Shown piece after piece: positions 32,073-41,600 of a DNA stretch of 53,088 bases. The translations under genes and the position numbers were made by a program. Source of the stretch: JAVBJN01 sp031546985. Lineage in GTDB: Bacteria > Bacteroidota > Bacteroidia > Chitinophagales > Chitinophagaceae. Location of the stretch: the NCBI GenBank assembly GCA_031546985.1, contig JAVBJN010000078.1:1-53088 (forward strand), read 5' to 3'. Positions within the stretch are counted from its first letter, which is position 1. Every line of letters begins with the position of its first letter. The notes beneath the pieces were generated by a model. The model ran no database searches. It saw nothing but the letters and a program-made list of their open reading frames with translations, and was not told the origin of the DNA.

Positions 32073-33029
32073 ATGAACTTTGCAGGTTTAGGCAATAAAA
32101 AAGGGATAGACAATACCGGTTTTGGTGTTAATTCCGGCACCGAAGGTCACCGCCTTACCAATAAAGACGGTACGGTAAACCTGCGTAAAGTGGGCTTGCC
32201 CTTCTGGCAGCGGCTTAGTTTTTATCATTACTTTATTACCATGCGGCGCTGGCAGTTCCTGGCCAGCATTTTCCTGTTTTACACTGCGGTTAATATCCTT
32301 TTTGCCGGCATCTACCTGCTTATAGGCATTGAGCACCTGAATGGTATTACTGCCAGCAACACAATTATCGATCATTTCAGTACCGCTTTCTTCTTCAGTT
32401 CGCAAACGCTCACTACGGTAGGCTACGGCCACATAAGCCCGGTAGGGTTAACCGCCAATATTGTGGCCGCGCTGGAATCTTTTATCGGTATTCTTTCTTT
32501 TGCGATGGTAACCGGCCTTATGTACGGGCGGTTTTCGAGGCCCCGCGCCTTCCTGGTTTTTAGCGAAAACGCGCTGGTCTCGCCTTTTAAAGAAGGTAAT
32601 GCGCTTATGATTCGCCTGGCATCGTCTAAAAACAACCACCTGACCGATGTAGAGGCACAGCTTATTCTAGCATACCATATCGAAGAAGATGGCCACGTTT
32701 ATACCCGTTTTTTTCCAATGGAGCTTGATATTAAGCGCATTAGCTCTATGGCGGTGAACTGGACCCTGGTGCACACCATTGACGAAAAGAGCCCGTTGTG
32801 GGGCATTTCCGAAGTGCAGTTAAAGGCGGCCAAGGGCGAGGTAATGGTGTTTATCCGTGGTTTTGACGATACTTTTTCCAATACCGTACAGCAACGCACG
32901 TCTTACCGCGCCTCCGAAATCGTTTTTGGCGCCCGTTTTCTGCCTATGTTCCGCCGTTCCGGCGATATGAGCACCACTATTCTCAATCTCCAGGAGCTGG
33001 GAACCTACGAATCTGCGGCACTCAAATAA
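32073..33029 (+). CDS. Inward-rectifier-type potassium channel (KirBac family)
   Basis: A 318-residue protein. An N-terminal amphipathic slide-helix region (LPFWQRLSFYHYFITMRRW, about 42-60) precedes TM1 (FLASIFLFYTAVNILFAGIYLLI). The pore loop carries the K+ filter TVGYG (115-119), and TM2 (ANIVAALESFIGILSFAMVTGLMYGRF) follows. The C-terminal ~170 residues are the cytoplasmic immunoglobulin-like IRK domain (LMIRLASSKNNHLTDVEAQL, SPLWGISEVQLKAAKGEVMVFIRGFDDTF). This matches prokaryotic KirBac channels in order and length. A TTTGTAACTT string at 32043-32052 lies about 20 bases before the ATG. It is probably a single-gene unit. Confidence 0.95.
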   Translation: MNFAGLGNKKGIDNTGFGVNSGTEGHRLTNKDGTVNLRKVGLPFWQRLSFYHYFITMRRWQFLASIFLFYTAVNILFAGIYLLIGIEHLNGITASNTIIDHFSTAFFFSSQTLTTVGYGHISPVGLTANIVAALESFIGILSFAMVTGLMYGRFSRPRAFLVFSENALVSPFKEGNALMIRLASSKNNHLTDVEAQLILAYHIEEDGHVYTRFFPMELDIKRISSMAVNWTLVHTIDEKSPLWGISEVQLKAAKGEVMVFIRGFDDTFSNTVQQRTSYRASEIVFGARFLPMFRRSGDMSTTILNLQELGTYESAALK

Positions 33030-33048
33030 AATATATTATCTAATTATA

Positions 33049-33079
33049 TTGTAAATTATAGCCAACCAAATTATATTTG
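33049..33079 (+). promoter_or_regulatory. Promoter of the T9SS type B protein gene, with an overlapping inverted repeat
   Basis: TTG (33049-33051), 20 bases, then TATATTTG (33072-33079), an exact TAnnTTTG -7 box. The box is embedded in the inverted repeat CCAAAT-TAT-ATTTGG (33066-33080), which could bind a dimeric repressor. The ATG at 33142 is 62 bases downstream. Confidence 0.55.
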
Positions 33080-33141
33080 GAATACGTCTAATTAGTAACC
33101 GATGCAGTTTCTGCGTGAACCGTATTCAAATTATAAGGTCT

Positions 33142-35409
33142 ATGGAAAAATTTTTACGTGTACTTATGGGGATTTGCCTGCTTGCTGCAGTATACCCCAA
33201 AATCCTAATCGCTCAGTCCCTCCCCCCGCTGCAACCCGAACAGGATGCATGTAATGCCCTCCAGTTATGTGGTGGCTCTTTTTATACGCCCTATTCCTAC
33301 ACTGGTTTCGGGACGATAAAAGAGCAGTCGCAGCCAGCGGCCTGTTTTGATGAATCCAACTCTGTATGGTTCCGCATTGTAGTTACAGCGCCGGGCATCA
33401 TTGTATTTTCCATTACACCGGTAAATACCACCAACGATTACGATTTTGCGGTTTATGATGTAACGGGCCTTACCTGTAACGATATTAATGCCACTACCCG
33501 TGTGCGTTGCAATGGTGCCGATATTTTTTCCAGCCCGGGTGGCGTAACGGGGTTAAATACGACCTCTGCGGTAACGGTTTCGGGCCCTGGTCCGGGTGTG
33601 CCGTTCTGTATGGCCATTAACGCCAATGTGGGCGATACTTATCTGCTGATGGTAGATAACTTTGAAACCACCAATGTGGCCGGTTTTACCATTGACTTTA
33701 CCGGTTCTACCGCCAACTTCTTCGATGCCACACCGCCGGCTTTTGCCAGCATTAAACCTTCGTGCGATTTGGGTAAGAAAGTTACAGTAACCCTTACCGA
33801 GCCAGTATTGTGCAGCTCTATCGCTGCCAATGGTTCTGATTTTTACATTACGCCTGCTGGTAGCAACGTAACCAGTGCGGTGGGTGTAAACTGTACCGGT
33901 CCTGTGGGCTACACCAACCAGATTGTACTCAATTTTGCACCTTCGCTTCCCGGAGGTACCTATACCCTGCATGCGCAAAACGGTACCGATGGCAATACCC
34001 TGATTGACCTTTGCGGCAACCAGCAGTTAACCACCGATGCCATTCAGTTTACCGTACCGGACAATACTCCGCCGAAATACAAATACATAGACTCCCCTGC
34101 CTGCCAGGATATTTACCTGGTTATGGACAGGCCGGTGCGTTGCAGCGCCATCTCTGCCACGGGTTCCGAATTTTATATAATAGGTCCGTCTGCGGCGCCC
34201 ATAGAATCTGCCGTGGGGCTGCACTGTGCGCCTAACGATACCTTGATCGATACCATTCACCTGCACCTGGTTAATCCTATCCTGGTAGATGGTGTGTACA
34301 CCATTAACTCCCGTATGGGTACCGATGGCAACAGCCTGCTGGACTCCTGCGGCAATATGCAGGTGCTGAATGATAAGATCCACTTTACAGTAAATTCATG
34401 GGGCGGGCTCATTGTAGCAGCACCAAAAGATAGCGCCATTTGCGAACCAGGTTATGTAAACCTGCGCTCTACGGTAAAAACCAATCCTCCGGTGGGCGGC
34501 TCATTTGTCTACGCCTGGAATCCGCCTTTGTATGTAAACGATTCTTCGGCAGCCAATACATTTGCTTATGTAGACCAAACCACCACCTTTATTGTGCGCA
34601 CGGTAAACGACCGTGGCTGCGTGGTGCGCGACTCGGCCCGTATTTTTGTATCAGACCGCAATGCCACCATTACCCCCAGCGACACTACGATTTGCCATGG
34701 CGATCAGGTGCAGCTCATTGCAGGCGGCGGGGTAAAATACCGCTGGCTTACCAATACGCCTAAATCGATCAGTTGCCTCAACTGTGCCGAGCCGGTGGTG
34801 CTGCCTACCCAAAACGAAATATACTATGCCATCATTGCCGATAAGTTTAACTGCGCCGATACGCTGGTGTCTAAAGTAAACATGAAGCCGGTGCCGGTAA
34901 TCGATATTGTACAGAACGATACGCTCACCAAGTTTGGCAGCCCTGTAAAACTGAAGGTAACAGGTGGCGACAGCTACAGCTGGCATCCGGTAAAAGGTAT
35001 TGACAACCCTTACAGCGATCAGCCTATGGTGAACCCTACCGAGCCTACAACTTATGTGGTGTATGGTTTGGATGGCAATGGTTGTATGGCTGCAGACAGT
35101 ATTCTTATCGACCTCGATATGCGCGATAAGATCTATTTGCCTACCGCCTTTACACCAAACGAAGATGGGGTGAACGACCTGTTCCGCATCAAAAACCTCA
35201 CCTTCCAGAAGGTGATCGAGTTCCGCGTTTTCAACCGTTGGGGTCAGGAAGTATTTAATGGCGTAGGTTCCGGTCAGGCTATTACCGGTTGGGATGGTAC
35301 ATTCTCCGGTGAGCCAGCGGCTATGGGCAACTACCAGTACCTGATACGGGTAGCTTACCCCGATAACTATGTTCAATTGCTAAAAGGAGACGTACAGCTC
35401 GTACGCTAA
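33142..35409 (+). CDS. T9SS type B surface protein (gliding-motility-associated C-terminal domain)
   Basis: A 755-residue secreted protein. The ATG at 33142 gives the signal peptide MEKFLRVLMGICLLAAVYPKILIAQ; a GTG at 33115 is disfavoured. Residues ~35-200 form a Cys-containing beta-sandwich (NALQLCGGSFYTPYSYTG). Two related Ig-like units follow, each with a FxxxxP..CDLGKKVTVTL / PxxPPKYKYIDSPACQDI pattern and a TDGNTLIDLCGN-type end, so they are internal repeats. PKD-like modules come next (about 430-660). The C-terminus has PTAFTPNEDGVNDLFRI, RVFNRWGQEVFNG, GWDGTFSGEPAAMGNYQYLI, the complete type B CTD exported by the T9SS and often used by adhesins and gliding-related proteins. A strong terminator follows. 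Confidence 0.93.
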   Translation: MEKFLRVLMGICLLAAVYPKILIAQSLPPLQPEQDACNALQLCGGSFYTPYSYTGFGTIKEQSQPAACFDESNSVWFRIVVTAPGIIVFSITPVNTTNDYDFAVYDVTGLTCNDINATTRVRCNGADIFSSPGGVTGLNTTSAVTVSGPGPGVPFCMAINANVGDTYLLMVDNFETTNVAGFTIDFTGSTANFFDATPPAFASIKPSCDLGKKVTVTLTEPVLCSSIAANGSDFYITPAGSNVTSAVGVNCTGPVGYTNQIVLNFAPSLPGGTYTLHAQNGTDGNTLIDLCGNQQLTTDAIQFTVPDNTPPKYKYIDSPACQDIYLVMDRPVRCSAISATGSEFYIIGPSAAPIESAVGLHCAPNDTLIDTIHLHLVNPILVDGVYTINSRMGTDGNSLLDSCGNMQVLNDKIHFTVNSWGGLIVAAPKDSAICEPGYVNLRSTVKTNPPVGGSFVYAWNPPLYVNDSSAANTFAYVDQTTTFIVRTVNDRGCVVRDSARIFVSDRNATITPSDTTICHGDQVQLIAGGGVKYRWLTNTPKSISCLNCAEPVVLPTQNEIYYAIIADKFNCADTLVSKVNMKPVPVIDIVQNDTLTKFGSPVKLKVTGGDSYSWHPVKGIDNPYSDQPMVNPTEPTTYVVYGLDGNGCMAADSILIDLDMRDKIYLPTAFTPNEDGVNDLFRIKNLTFQKVIEFRVFNRWGQEVFNGVGSGQAITGWDGTFSGEPAAMGNYQYLIRVAYPDNYVQLLKGDVQLVR

Positions 35410-35434
35410 AGAATATACAGTTATGTATAAACCC

Positions 35435-35470
35435 AAAAGGGGCGGCTTATCGGGATTAGCCGCCCCTTTT
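35435..35470. terminator. Strong terminator between the T9SS gene and mfd
   Basis: AAAAGGGGCGGCT (35435-35447) pairs perfectly with AGCCGCCCCTTTT (35458-35470) over 13 bp. Confidence 0.92.
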
Positions 35471-35473
35471 ACT

Positions 35474-35501
35474 TTTGGTTAATGCATATTATGTACCTTT
35501 G
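35474..35501 (+). promoter_or_regulatory. Promoter of mfd
   Basis: TTTG (35474-35477), a 16-base spacer, then TACCTTTG (35494-35501), an exact -7 consensus followed by C. The ATG is 8 bases after the box, so the transcript would be nearly leaderless. Confidence 0.5.
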
Positions 35502-35509
35502 CACCCTCC

Positions 35510-38500
35510 ATGAATCTGCAAACCTTACTGCACGGTTACGTGAACGACCCCCGCCTGAAACAATTGGCGGCAGGCATCGCTATGTTCGATCCCCAACGTT
35601 TTGTATTAAAAGGCCTGAATGGCTCTGCTCCTATCCTTGCTTCGGTAGCGGTATGGCAGCAAGGCGATCTCAACCACCTCATTATCCTCAACGATAAAGA
35701 AGAGGCCGCTTATTTTCACAACGACTTCGAAGGCATAACCGACGCGCTCGACATCTGTTTATTTCCCGATTCGTTTAAGAAAACGGGCTTTTTTAATGAG
35801 CTCAACAGCAGCCACGTAATGCTGCGGGCCGAGGCGCTGATGAAGTTCAGCCATGCCGAAACCCATAAAAAGGTGCTCATTACCTACCCGGAGGCACTCT
35901 TCGAAAAAGTGGTGAACCCCCGGAGCTTCAACGATAGTACCATTCACATTAAGGTGGGCGACTCGCTCAATATTGATGCGATGCTCAAGCAATTCGTAGG
36001 GCTGGGTTTTAAGCGCGAGGACTTTGTGTACGAACCGGGCAGTTTTGCCATGCGGGGTGGTATTCTCGATATTTACTCTTTTGGCAACGAGCATCCTTAC
36101 CGGGTAGAGCTGTTTGGCAATGAGGTAGATAGTATCCGCATCTTTAATCCCGAAACGCAACTTTCCGAAAAGAAACTGCTGCAGGTAACCATCATTCCCA
36201 ATATCGAAACCCGCTTTGAGTCGATAGAGAAGATCTCGCTGCTCGATTACCTGCCGCAAAATACGGTGGTGTGGGCCAAAGACCTCGATTTTCTGCTGGG
36301 GCGCTTTGGCAGGCTGGAGGAGCAGGTGCCTGATAAGGTAACCCTGCTCGATACCACTACCGATGCCGACGAAGATCTGCCCAAAGAGCTCAACCGCGAT
36401 GATTTTGAACATACCGAAAGCTGGCTGAAACAACTGAAGGAGCGCACGGTGGTAGAGTTTGGCAACAACAGTCTATCTTACCTGCTGCACGAAGAGATTA
36501 CCGCTACGGTAGATTTTAATACGATAGAGCAGCCCGCGTTTAACCGCAACTTTGGCTTGCTGATTGCCGATCTTAAGCAGCGCTCTGCCGATAAGTACAA
36601 CGTGTACCTGTTTGCCGAAAACCCGCGCCAGCTCGAGAGGTTGCGCAGCATTTTTGAAGACCTGCAAGCCAAGATCGATTTTGTGCCCGTGCCCGCTGCC
36701 ATCAGCAAAGGGTATATAGACCATGATCTTAAAGTGGTGTGCTATACCGATCACCAGATATTCCAACGCTACCACAAATACAAGGTAAAGCAGGCTTATA
36801 CCAAAGGCAAGGCCATTACCCTGCGCACGTTAAAGGAATTGCAACCCGGCGATTATGTAGTGCACATCGACCACGGTGTGGGCCTTTACAGCGGTCTGCA
36901 AAAGATTGAAGTAAACGGCAACCTGCAGGAAGCCATACGCATCATTTACCGCGATAATGATATTCTGTATGTAAACATCAACTCGCTGCATAAGATCAGC
37001 AAGTATACCGGTAAGGAAGGTACACCGCCTAAGGTAAACAAGCTGGGCAGCGATGCATGGGAAAAACTAAAGACCAAGACCAAAAAACAGGTAAAGGAAA
37101 TAGCCTTTGACCTCATTAAATTATATGCCACCCGCAGGGCTACTCCGGGATTTGCCCACTCGCCCGATACCTACCTGCAAACCGAGTTGGAAGCCTCATT
37201 TATATACGAGGATACACCAGACCAGAGCAAGACCACCCTGGATGTGAAACGCGATATGGAAGCCCCGCATCCGATGGATAGGCTGGTGTGTGGCGATGTA
37301 GGCTTTGGTAAAACGGAGATAGCCATTCGTGCGGCGTTTAAAACGCTGGTAGATGGCAAGCAGGCTGCTATTATGGTGCCTACCACCATTCTGGCTTTTC
37401 AGCACTTTAAAACGTTTAGCAAACGGTTAAAGGATTTTCCTTGTAATGTAGATTACATCAACCGGTTTAAGTCGGCCAAGGAGAAAAAAGAAACCCTTAA
37501 AAAACTCGAAGAAGGTAAGATCGACATCATTATTGGTACCCATGCCCTGCTGGGAAAAGATGTGAAGTTTAAAGACCTCGGGGTAATGATTATCGACGAA
37601 GAGCAAAAGTTTGGCGTAGCCGCTAAAGAAAAGCTGAAGACGATAAAAACCAATGTAGATACGCTTACACTTACTGCCACACCCATCCCGCGTACCCTGC
37701 AGTTTTCGCTGATGGGCGCACGCGATCTCAGCATCATCAACACACCGCCGCCCAACCGCCAGCCGGTGCATACCGAGGTAATGGTGTTTGAAGAAAACTT
37801 TGTGCGCGATGCCATTTACTACGAGGCCGAGCGTGGCGGGCAGGTTTATTTCATCCACAACCGGGTGCAGAGCCTTTCCGAAATGGCGGTGCTGATACAG
37901 GGGCTTTGTCCCGATTTGTCTATTGGTTTTGCCCACGGACAAATGGAAGGGCATAAGCTGGAAAAAGCCATTCTCGATTTTATGGATCGCAGATACGATG
38001 TGCTGGTGTGTACCAACATTGTAGAAAGCGGCGTAGATATTTCCAATGCCAATACCATTATCATTAATAACGCGCACCAGTTTGGCCTGAGCGACCTGCA
38101 CCAGCTGCGTGGCCGTGTGGGCCGTAGCAATAAAAAAGCGTTCTGCTACTTGTTGGCGCCGCCGCTAAGCACCATGGCTACCGACAGCCGCAAGCGCCTG
38201 CAAACACTGGAGCAGTTCAGCGACCTAGGCAGCGGTTTCCAGATTGCCATGCGCGATCTCGATATTCGAGGCGCCGGTAACATGCTCGGTGGCGAGCAAA
38301 GTGGTTTCATCACCGAGATAGGTTTGGAAATGTACCAGAAGATTCTCGACGAAGCCATACAGGAGCTGAAAGAAACCGAATTTAAAGAAGTGTTCTCCGA
38401 TCAGATGAAAGTGAAACGCGATTATGTGAGCGATTGCACCATCGATACCGATCTCGAAATTCTGATTCCCGATGCCTATGTAGAGAGCATAGCCGAGCGC

Positions 38501-38890
38501 TTAACTTTATACACGCAACTCGATAATTGCAACACCGAAGAAGACCTGCAATTATTTGCACAAGGGTTGCAGGATAGGTTTGGTCCGGTGCCTAAACCGG
38601 TGCAGGAATTGTTTACAACTATACGTTGCCGCAGGCTTGCAAAAAACCTCGGTTTTGAAAAATTGATTCTGAAAAACGGACAAATGCGCCTTTATTTCAT
38701 CAGTAATCCGGACTCACTTTATTTCGAAAGCGATTTGTTTAACCACATCATGATGTATATTCAGAAATCGGCGAACAACGCGCGGTTAAAGCAAGTGGGC
38801 AAAAATTTTATGCTTTTGGTAGATCGTATGAAGGACATGGGAGACGTATTATGGTTCCTCGAAGGGATGCAGTATAAAGAATATATTTAA
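35510..38890 (+). CDS. mfd: Transcription-repair coupling factor
   Basis: An 1126-residue SF2 translocase that removes stalled RNA polymerase and recruits UvrA. It has an N-terminal UvrB-like region (about 1-350, GSFAMRGGILDIYSFGNEHPYR). The RNA-polymerase-interacting CarD-like domain follows (about 440-510, PGDYVVHIDHGVGLYSGL). The helicase core has Walker A GDVGFGKT (595-602), DEEQ (696-699), TATPIPRTL, GRVGRSNK, and the C-terminal TRCF domain (about 970-1100). Length matches the family (E. coli 1148). The gene has its own promoter and is not linked to other repair genes here, although the uvrD/pcrA and ligA genes lie elsewhere in the window. Confidence 0.97.
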   Translation: MNLQTLLHGYVNDPRLKQLAAGIAMFDPQRFVLKGLNGSAPILASVAVWQQGDLNHLIILNDKEEAAYFHNDFEGITDALDICLFPDSFKKTGFFNELNSSHVMLRAEALMKFSHAETHKKVLITYPEALFEKVVNPRSFNDSTIHIKVGDSLNIDAMLKQFVGLGFKREDFVYEPGSFAMRGGILDIYSFGNEHPYRVELFGNEVDSIRIFNPETQLSEKKLLQVTIIPNIETRFESIEKISLLDYLPQNTVVWAKDLDFLLGRFGRLEEQVPDKVTLLDTTTDADEDLPKELNRDDFEHTESWLKQLKERTVVEFGNNSLSYLLHEEITATVDFNTIEQPAFNRNFGLLIADLKQRSADKYNVYLFAENPRQLERLRSIFEDLQAKIDFVPVPAAISKGYIDHDLKVVCYTDHQIFQRYHKYKVKQAYTKGKAITLRTLKELQPGDYVVHIDHGVGLYSGLQKIEVNGNLQEAIRIIYRDNDILYVNINSLHKISKYTGKEGTPPKVNKLGSDAWEKLKTKTKKQVKEIAFDLIKLYATRRATPGFAHSPDTYLQTELEASFIYEDTPDQSKTTLDVKRDMEAPHPMDRLVCGDVGFGKTEIAIRAAFKTLVDGKQAAIMVPTTILAFQHFKTFSKRLKDFPCNVDYINRFKSAKEKKETLKKLEEGKIDIIIGTHALLGKDVKFKDLGVMIIDEEQKFGVAAKEKLKTIKTNVDTLTLTATPIPRTLQFSLMGARDLSIINTPPPNRQPVHTEVMVFEENFVRDAIYYEAERGGQVYFIHNRVQSLSEMAVLIQGLCPDLSIGFAHGQMEGHKLEKAILDFMDRRYDVLVCTNIVESGVDISNANTIIINNAHQFGLSDLHQLRGRVGRSNKKAFCYLLAPPLSTMATDSRKRLQTLEQFSDLGSGFQIAMRDLDIRGAGNMLGGEQSGFITEIGLEMYQKILDEAIQELKETEFKEVFSDQMKVKRDYVSDCTIDTDLEILIPDAYVESIAERLTLYTQLDNCNTEEDLQLFAQGLQDRFGPVPKPVQELFTTIRCRRLAKNLGFEKLILKNGQMRLYFISNPDSLYFESDLFNHIMMYIQKSANNARLKQVGKNFMLLVDRMKDMGDVLWFLEGMQYKEYI

Positions 38891-38937
38891 TGAATTTTAT
38901 TAGAATTTTAATATCTTAGTCTCTGGTATTATTCCCG

Positions 38938-38968
38938 TTTGGATAAGTTAAGTAATTGGTTAACTTTA
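38938..38968 (+). promoter_or_regulatory. Promoter of the MarR gene
   Basis: TTTG (38938-38941), exactly 19 bases, then TAACTTTA (38961-38968). This supports translation starting at ATG 38990 rather than at upstream TTG 38939, which lies inside the promoter. Confidence 0.55.
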
Positions 38969-38989
38969 CAACAGTATAAATTACAACCA

Positions 38990-39430
38990 ATGTCGTATCT
39001 GATAGAAGACTCCGGAGAATTATATAGTTTCATTACCGGTAAAACCTCTACAGCCCTTGGCCGCCGCTTGCTGCGCAATCTTAAAAAAGAAGGTTTGGAC
39101 ATCACCATTGAACAATGGAGTGTTTTATTTCTGCTTTGGGAAAAAGATGGCTGTACACAACAGGAATTGTGTGAAGGTACTTTTCGGGATAAACCAAGCA
39201 TTACCCGCCTGGTAGACAACCTGGAAAAACAAAGCCTGGTAAAACGCACCCCCGATACGACAGATCGCCGCATAAACCTGGTGTACCTTACCAAAGAAGG
39301 CAAAAGCATTAAACGCAAAAGCCTGAACGTAGCCAGAAAAACATTGGACGAAGCGCTGGCCGGCGTATCTGAGCGCCAGATGAAGACCTGCCGCGAAGTA
39401 CTCGCTAAGGTGTACGACAATTTGCAGTAA
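38990..39430 (+). CDS. MarR family transcriptional regulator
   Basis: A 146-residue winged-helix regulator. The start at 38990 is chosen because an upstream TTG lies within the -33/-7 promoter. The recognition helix region is TQQELCEGTFRDKPSITRLVDNLEKQSLV and the wing is RTPDTTDRRINLVYLTKEGK, the standard MarR DxRxxxxxLT pattern. A C-terminal dimerisation helix follows. The ligand and targets are unknown; MarR proteins usually repress an adjacent gene, but the downstream gene is convergent, so the targets are probably elsewhere. No adjacent palindrome is evident. Confidence 0.9.
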   Translation: MSYLIEDSGELYSFITGKTSTALGRRLLRNLKKEGLDITIEQWSVLFLLWEKDGCTQQELCEGTFRDKPSITRLVDNLEKQSLVKRTPDTTDRRINLVYLTKEGKSIKRKSLNVARKTLDEALAGVSERQMKTCREVLAKVYDNLQ

Positions 39431-39500
39431 TGATCTTAAGGGTTGTGTATGCAACCAATACGATAGTCAGCGATTCAGTTAATTCAGCAATATTCAACAG

Positions 39501-39530
39501 AAAAGCCCCGGCAGTAATGCGGGGGCTTTT
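39501..39530. terminator. Bidirectional terminator between MarR and GT2 genes
   Basis: AAAAGCCCCGGCA (39501-39513) pairs with TGCGGGGGCTTTT (39518-39530) apart from one mismatch, with loop GTAA. A and T tails serve both convergent genes. The 70 bases before it hold only low-complexity ATTCAG/ATTC words. Confidence 0.88.
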
Positions 39531-39554
39531 CGTTATTGGTAAGGTTTTGTAAAA

Positions 39555-41492
39555 CTAGAGATCCAGCATTTTACGGTTTTTCCAGATGAGTTGCACATCT
39601 ATCCACGCATCGTAGTATGCCGCGTATTCATGCTCCAGCTTGTGCTGGTTGGTTTCAGAAAGCGTGTATCCTGGCACCAGGGGGTACACTGGCAAAACCG
39701 ATGGGCGTATAGCCGGCAGTTGCGCGTTCTTATACCCAATCCATGTTTTGGTGCCTAGCAATACACTTAGTGCATTGCCCAGGGCTTTGCCCGCATGTTT
39801 CCAGTACAGCCAGCTAATGGGCGCTGCCAGTAATACCAGCATGCTAATGAGCAGGTCGGTAAGCCTTTTGTTTCTGCGTGCTGCGCTTTGCTGTATGTTA
39901 AAGTGGCGGTCGGTAATGTAAAGATCGCCCGCCGCGTTTTTCGAGTTGCTGCCAATAATGCTCTGCGTACCATGTGCCAGTATTTTATAATTGAGTTCCG
40001 GTCCGCAGGTTTCTATCTCTGTAATAATGGTTTTAAAGCTAAGCGGCTGCTCGCAAAAGATAATTTCATTGGCGCTAAAGACATGGGTAAGTTCCTGCAC
40101 TTCGTGAATGCCGCCTACATAATGCGGTGAGGCATATTGTGCGCTGGGGTTTATCCAGCCCGCCACCTGGCGGTTTACTTTGGCCAGGTGTAACAACTCC
40201 TGCACCTGCTGGCATTGCGCCGGCTCGCCCGCAATAAGCAAGCGGGGTGTTTTGTCATCGCCAAAATAGATATGGCCACCACCCAGCCGGGCCAGCAGCC
40301 AGCGTATGGCTATAGAGCCTATGGTGCCCCAGATAGCGCCCAATACAATAATAGCCCTGGAGAAACGGAGGTCTTCGCTCAGCAAGCCATAAATGGCCAG
40401 TATCACCAAAGTGCCAATTGCAAACCCACGTACAATGCGAATGTATTTAATAGGTTTATCGTATGCTCCGCTCAGGAACAGGAAGAAAAGCCATACAATA
40501 ATGTAGCCCACAAATGCAAAGGTTACCAGTTGGGTATCGTATTGTATGCCCGCTTTTACCGAGTGCTCCCAGAAGTTTTTAATCAACCACAAGCCACCCA
40601 TAATGGTAACCGCATCCAGCATAGGCAGGCGCAGCCAGTTGAGTACCCGGCTTACTGCAGCCAGTGCGGCCCGCAGCATAATGGCTACCTGTATAAACAT
40701 GACATAAAAGCCAGCCTTGCTGCCGGTAAAGTGCTTGCGGGCAAAAATGCTCATGGCCTCGTAAAACATCTTTACATAGTTGAGGCTGCCCTTTTTGGTA
40801 CTTTCTCCTTTATAGTGAATAACCGTGGTATCGGCAAAGTATACCACTTTATAACCGGCTTTTTGTACCCGGTAAGAGAGGTCAATATCCTCGCCATACA
40901 TGAAAAACGCTTCGTCGAATGCGCCATGCTGCTGCAATAGGTGTAGCGGTATAAGCATGAAACAGCCTGCCAGAATATCGATCTCGTTGGTTTCGTGCTC
41001 GGGCAGGTAGCCCAGGTGGTACCGGTTAAATACCGATGAATTTTTAAACAAAGAAGACAGCCCGCTGATCTTGCAGAACGATACCCACGGCGAGGGAAAA
41101 CCTCTCTTGGATTCGGGCAGGAAAACGCCTTTGCCATCTACCAGCCGGGGGCCGAGTGCACCCACATCGGGGTGCTTTTCCATGTAATCGATGCATTGGC
41201 GAAAGCAATCTTCCGGCAGCACCATATCTGGGTTCAGAAACAGCACATATTTACCCGAAGACAGGGCCAACGCCTGGTTGTTGGCCTTGCCAAAGCCTAC
41301 ATTTTCGGTATTGGCAATGAGTTTTACCTCCGGGAATTTTTCCCTTACCATCTCCACGCTGCCATCGGTAGACCGGTTGTCTACCACCCATACTTCCACG
41401 GCCATATCCTGCGCAGCTTTCCTTACACTGAGCAGGCATTGCTCCAGGAAATACTTCACATTATAATTCACTATGATCACCGAAAGGTCCAT
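39555..41492 (-). CDS. GT2 glycosyltransferase fused to a degenerate sugar-transferase-like module
   Basis: A 645-residue membrane protein. The start at 41492 (MDLSVIIVNYN) is the family start. Residues 1-~230 are a GT-A family 2 domain: VDNRSTDGS, ENVGFGKANNQAL, LFLNPDMVLPEDCF (DxD-like NPD), FMYGEDIDLSYRVQKAGY. Hydrophobic helices cover ~260-405. Residues ~415-530 look like the CoA-binding/Rossmann domain of polyprenyl glycosylphosphotransferases (RLLIAGEPAQ). The last 105 residues resemble the ends of such a transferase: KRLTDLLISMLVLLAAPIS at the start and YYDAWIDVQLIWKNRKML at the end. The catalytic middle is missing. Rhamnosyl- or similar transfer to an envelope glycan is inferred from the GT2 half only. 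Confidence 0.85.
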   Translation of the reverse strand: MDLSVIIVNYNVKYFLEQCLLSVRKAAQDMAVEVWVVDNRSTDGSVEMVREKFPEVKLIANTENVGFGKANNQALALSSGKYVLFLNPDMVLPEDCFRQCIDYMEKHPDVGALGPRLVDGKGVFLPESKRGFPSPWVSFCKISGLSSLFKNSSVFNRYHLGYLPEHETNEIDILAGCFMLIPLHLLQQHGAFDEAFFMYGEDIDLSYRVQKAGYKVVYFADTTVIHYKGESTKKGSLNYVKMFYEAMSIFARKHFTGSKAGFYVMFIQVAIMLRAALAAVSRVLNWLRLPMLDAVTIMGGLWLIKNFWEHSVKAGIQYDTQLVTFAFVGYIIVWLFFLFLSGAYDKPIKYIRIVRGFAIGTLVILAIYGLLSEDLRFSRAIIVLGAIWGTIGSIAIRWLLARLGGGHIYFGDDKTPRLLIAGEPAQCQQVQELLHLAKVNRQVAGWINPSAQYASPHYVGGIHEVQELTHVFSANEIIFCEQPLSFKTIITEIETCGPELNYKILAHGTQSIIGSNSKNAAGDLYITDRHFNIQQSAARRNKRLTDLLISMLVLLAAPISWLYWKHAGKALGNALSVLLGTKTWIGYKNAQLPAIRPSVLPVYPLVPGYTLSETNQHKLEHEYAAYYDAWIDVQLIWKNRKMLDL

Positions 41493-41600
41493 GCGGAATC
41501 TGGGTTTTAGGTATGCGCTGCACTGCAAAATTTAGCGTATTTTAGCAGGGTAAAGCGTTCCAAAAATAGAAGATTTATTGTGATAGTTGAACCTAATCCT

